A stretch of DNA of 7,698 bases from positions 1 through 7,698 of the forward strand of contig QNFC01000076.1 of NCBI GenBank assembly GCA_003645395.1, in the 5' to 3' direction. Of this stretch, positions 6,598 through 7,698 are shown piece by piece; position 1 is the first letter of the stretch; every line of letters starts with the position of its first letter. The notes below the pieces were generated by a model. The model ran no database searches. It was not told where the DNA came from and saw only the letters and a program-made list of their open reading frames with translations. A program made the translations under genes and the position numbers. Source of the stretch: Gammaproteobacteria bacterium. GTDB lineage: Bacteria > Pseudomonadota > Gammaproteobacteria > Immundisolibacterales > Immundisolibacteraceae.

Positions 6598-7698
6598 CTA
6601 GGCTAGCAGTCGATTTACCCGCTTCACATACTCTGCAGGGTTCTCCAACTGCCCGCCTTCACTTAGCAGCGCCTGGTCGAATACGACCTGGGCGAGGTCA
6701 GCAAACACGTCTTCGGCAGTTTCATCTTTCAACCGTTGCAGAAGCTTGTGATCCAGGTTGACTTCCAACGAAGGTCGAGCGCTATCAAAACTCTGCCCGG
6801 CGGATTTCATAATGCGCTCCATGTTGGCGCTCATTTCGTTTTCGCTCTTCACCAGACAGGCGGGTGAATCGGTCAACCGACGGGTCACGCGTACGCTTTC
6901 AACCTGCTCTTTCAACGCTTCTTTAATCTGCTCGGTGAATGACTTCTCTTCATCGCTGCTTTCTGATTCATCGTCAGCGTCCTCACCGATCAACTCATCC
7001 AGCCCGAGCTCACCCTTAGAAACCGACTGCAGGGATTTGCCATCAAAATCAGGCAATGAACTCACCACCCATTCGTCAATTGGGTCACTCAGCAGCAATA
7101 CTTCTATACCATGCTTGCGAAATACTTCCAGATGCGGAGAACTGTTGGCGGCGACGTGGCTATCGGCGGTGATGTAGTAGATTTTTTCCTGCTTTTCGCC
7201 CATGCGGCCAACGTAGTCTTCCAGGCTAACGGTCTGGTCAGCATTGCCGCTCTCACTGGTCGCAAACCGCAACAATTTGGCGATGCGCTCTTTGTTGGTG
7301 AAATCGTCCACCAGGCCTTCTTTTAGGACCTTGCCGAAGTTGTCCCAGAAAGTCTGGTATTTCTCTGCGTCATCTTTGGCAATATCTTTCAAACAGTCGA
7401 GCACCTTGCGGGTCGCGCCGGCGCGGATCGAATCGACAAGCTTGTTGCCCTGCAGAATTTCTCGCGAGACGTTGAGTGGCAGATCATCAGAATCGATGAC
7501 TCCCTTCACAAATCGCAGATAAGCCGGCATTAGCTGCTCGGCGTCATCCATGATGAACACGCGCTTTACGTAGAGTTTAATGCCGTGACGACGATCACGA
7601 TCATAGAGATCGAACGGAGGATTGGTCGGTACATACAGTAGCAGCGTGTATTCCTGCTTGCCTTCAACACGGCTGTGAATCCGTGCCAGGGGCTTTTC
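6598..7698 (-). CDS. htpG: HtpG (bacterial Hsp90) chaperone, C-terminal part; N-terminus outside window
   Basis: ATP-dependent cytosolic chaperone dimer. The window holds the last 366 codons, open to the right edge; the family is about 630 aa, so the N-terminal ATPase domain is missing here. The fragment begins in the middle domain (RVEGKQEYT, then KLYVKRVFIMDDAEQ) and carries the conserved LPLNVSREILQ loop, whose Arg (codon 7464-7462) is the equivalent of the ATPase-stimulating Arg380 of yeast Hsp82. KDDAEKYQTFW, TVSLEDYVGRM, KIYYITADS and SPHLEVFRKHGIEVLLL follow closely the E. coli sequence as I remember it. The C-terminal dimerisation domain starts near TRRLTDSPA and ends in RVNRLLA before a TAG stop. 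An acidic linker (GEDADDESESSDEEK) joins the middle and C-terminal domains. The GTG/ATG codons near 7560 are internal, not the start. It is a housekeeping heat-shock gene with no evident link to the metal genes beyond proximity. Confidence 0.97.
   Translation of the reverse strand, partial: EKPLARIHSRVEGKQEYTLLLYVPTNPPFDLYDRDRRHGIKLYVKRVFIMDDAEQLMPAYLRFVKGVIDSDDLPLNVSREILQGNKLVDSIRAGATRKVLDCLKDIAKDDAEKYQTFWDNFGKVLKEGLVDDFTNKERIAKLLRFATSESGNADQTVSLEDYVGRMGEKQEKIYYITADSHVAANSSPHLEVFRKHGIEVLLLSDPIDEWVVSSLPDFDGKSLQSVSKGELGLDELIGEDADDESESSDEEKSFTEQIKEALKEQVESVRVTRRLTDSPACLVKSENEMSANMERIMKSAGQSFDSARPSLEVNLDHKLLQRLKDETAEDVFADLAQVVFDQALLSEGGQLENPAEYVKRVNRLLA

Noticed and set aside
6758..7177. Plus-strand open frame of 139 codons opposite htpG
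   Set aside because: Ser/Leu-rich translation antisense to a highly conserved chaperone; a shadow frame.
1..7698. Mobile elements, CRISPR arrays, tRNA/rRNA genes, attachment sites
   Set aside because: No transposase or integrase coding, no regularly spaced repeats, no rRNA-like or tRNA-like segments and no terminal inverted repeats were seen on either strand.

Overview
The window reads as a piece of gammaproteobacterial chromosome. The evidence is an HtpG very close to the E. coli protein, a CusCBA-type copper/silver efflux system in C-B-A order, and compact, moderately GC-rich coding with Shine-Dalgarno starts. The genus cannot be fixed from this sequence. Every gene I can support lies on the minus strand, so transcription runs from high to low coordinates.

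In transcription order: (1) 7698-6598 is the C-terminal 366 residues of the chaperone HtpG, with its N-terminus beyond the right edge. (2) 6597-6412 is an intergenic stretch with a perfect 13-bp hairpin just past the htpG stop and a small dyad (AGGCAA-N7-TTGCCT) further on. (3) 6411-5869 is a small secreted Cys/His/Met-rich protein that I do not recognise exactly; it looks like CopL-type metal-binding proteins. (4) 5868-5681 is a 188-bp gap with a possible long-range RNA pairing just before the cusC start. (5) 5680-4337 is a TolC-family outer membrane channel (CusC-like). (6) 4344-3004 is the periplasmic adaptor (CusB-like), with an N-terminal heavy-metal-binding motif and a His-rich tail. (7) 3011-1 is the inner-membrane RND pump (CusA-like), running off the left edge about 40 codons before its expected end. 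No gap exceeds 300 bases.

The three efflux genes form a tightly coupled operon. Each junction overlaps by 8 nt (ATGAATAA and ATGATTAA). The products would make a tripartite complex moving Cu(I)/Ag(I) from periplasm or cytoplasm out of the cell. The Cys/His/Met-rich protein probably belongs to the same metal response, as a periplasmic metal buffer or a regulatory partner, but this is inferred from position and composition. No CusF, CusR/CusS or CueR gene is in the window.

The system is a known type, and I found no clearly new machinery. The points most worth following are: the CusA homologue keeps the methionine metal site but has valine where E. coli CusA has the proposed proton-relay lysine K984; the unassigned Cys/His/Met-rich protein; a possible six-codon ORF overlapping that gene's start; and the metal-binding residues at both ends of CusB.
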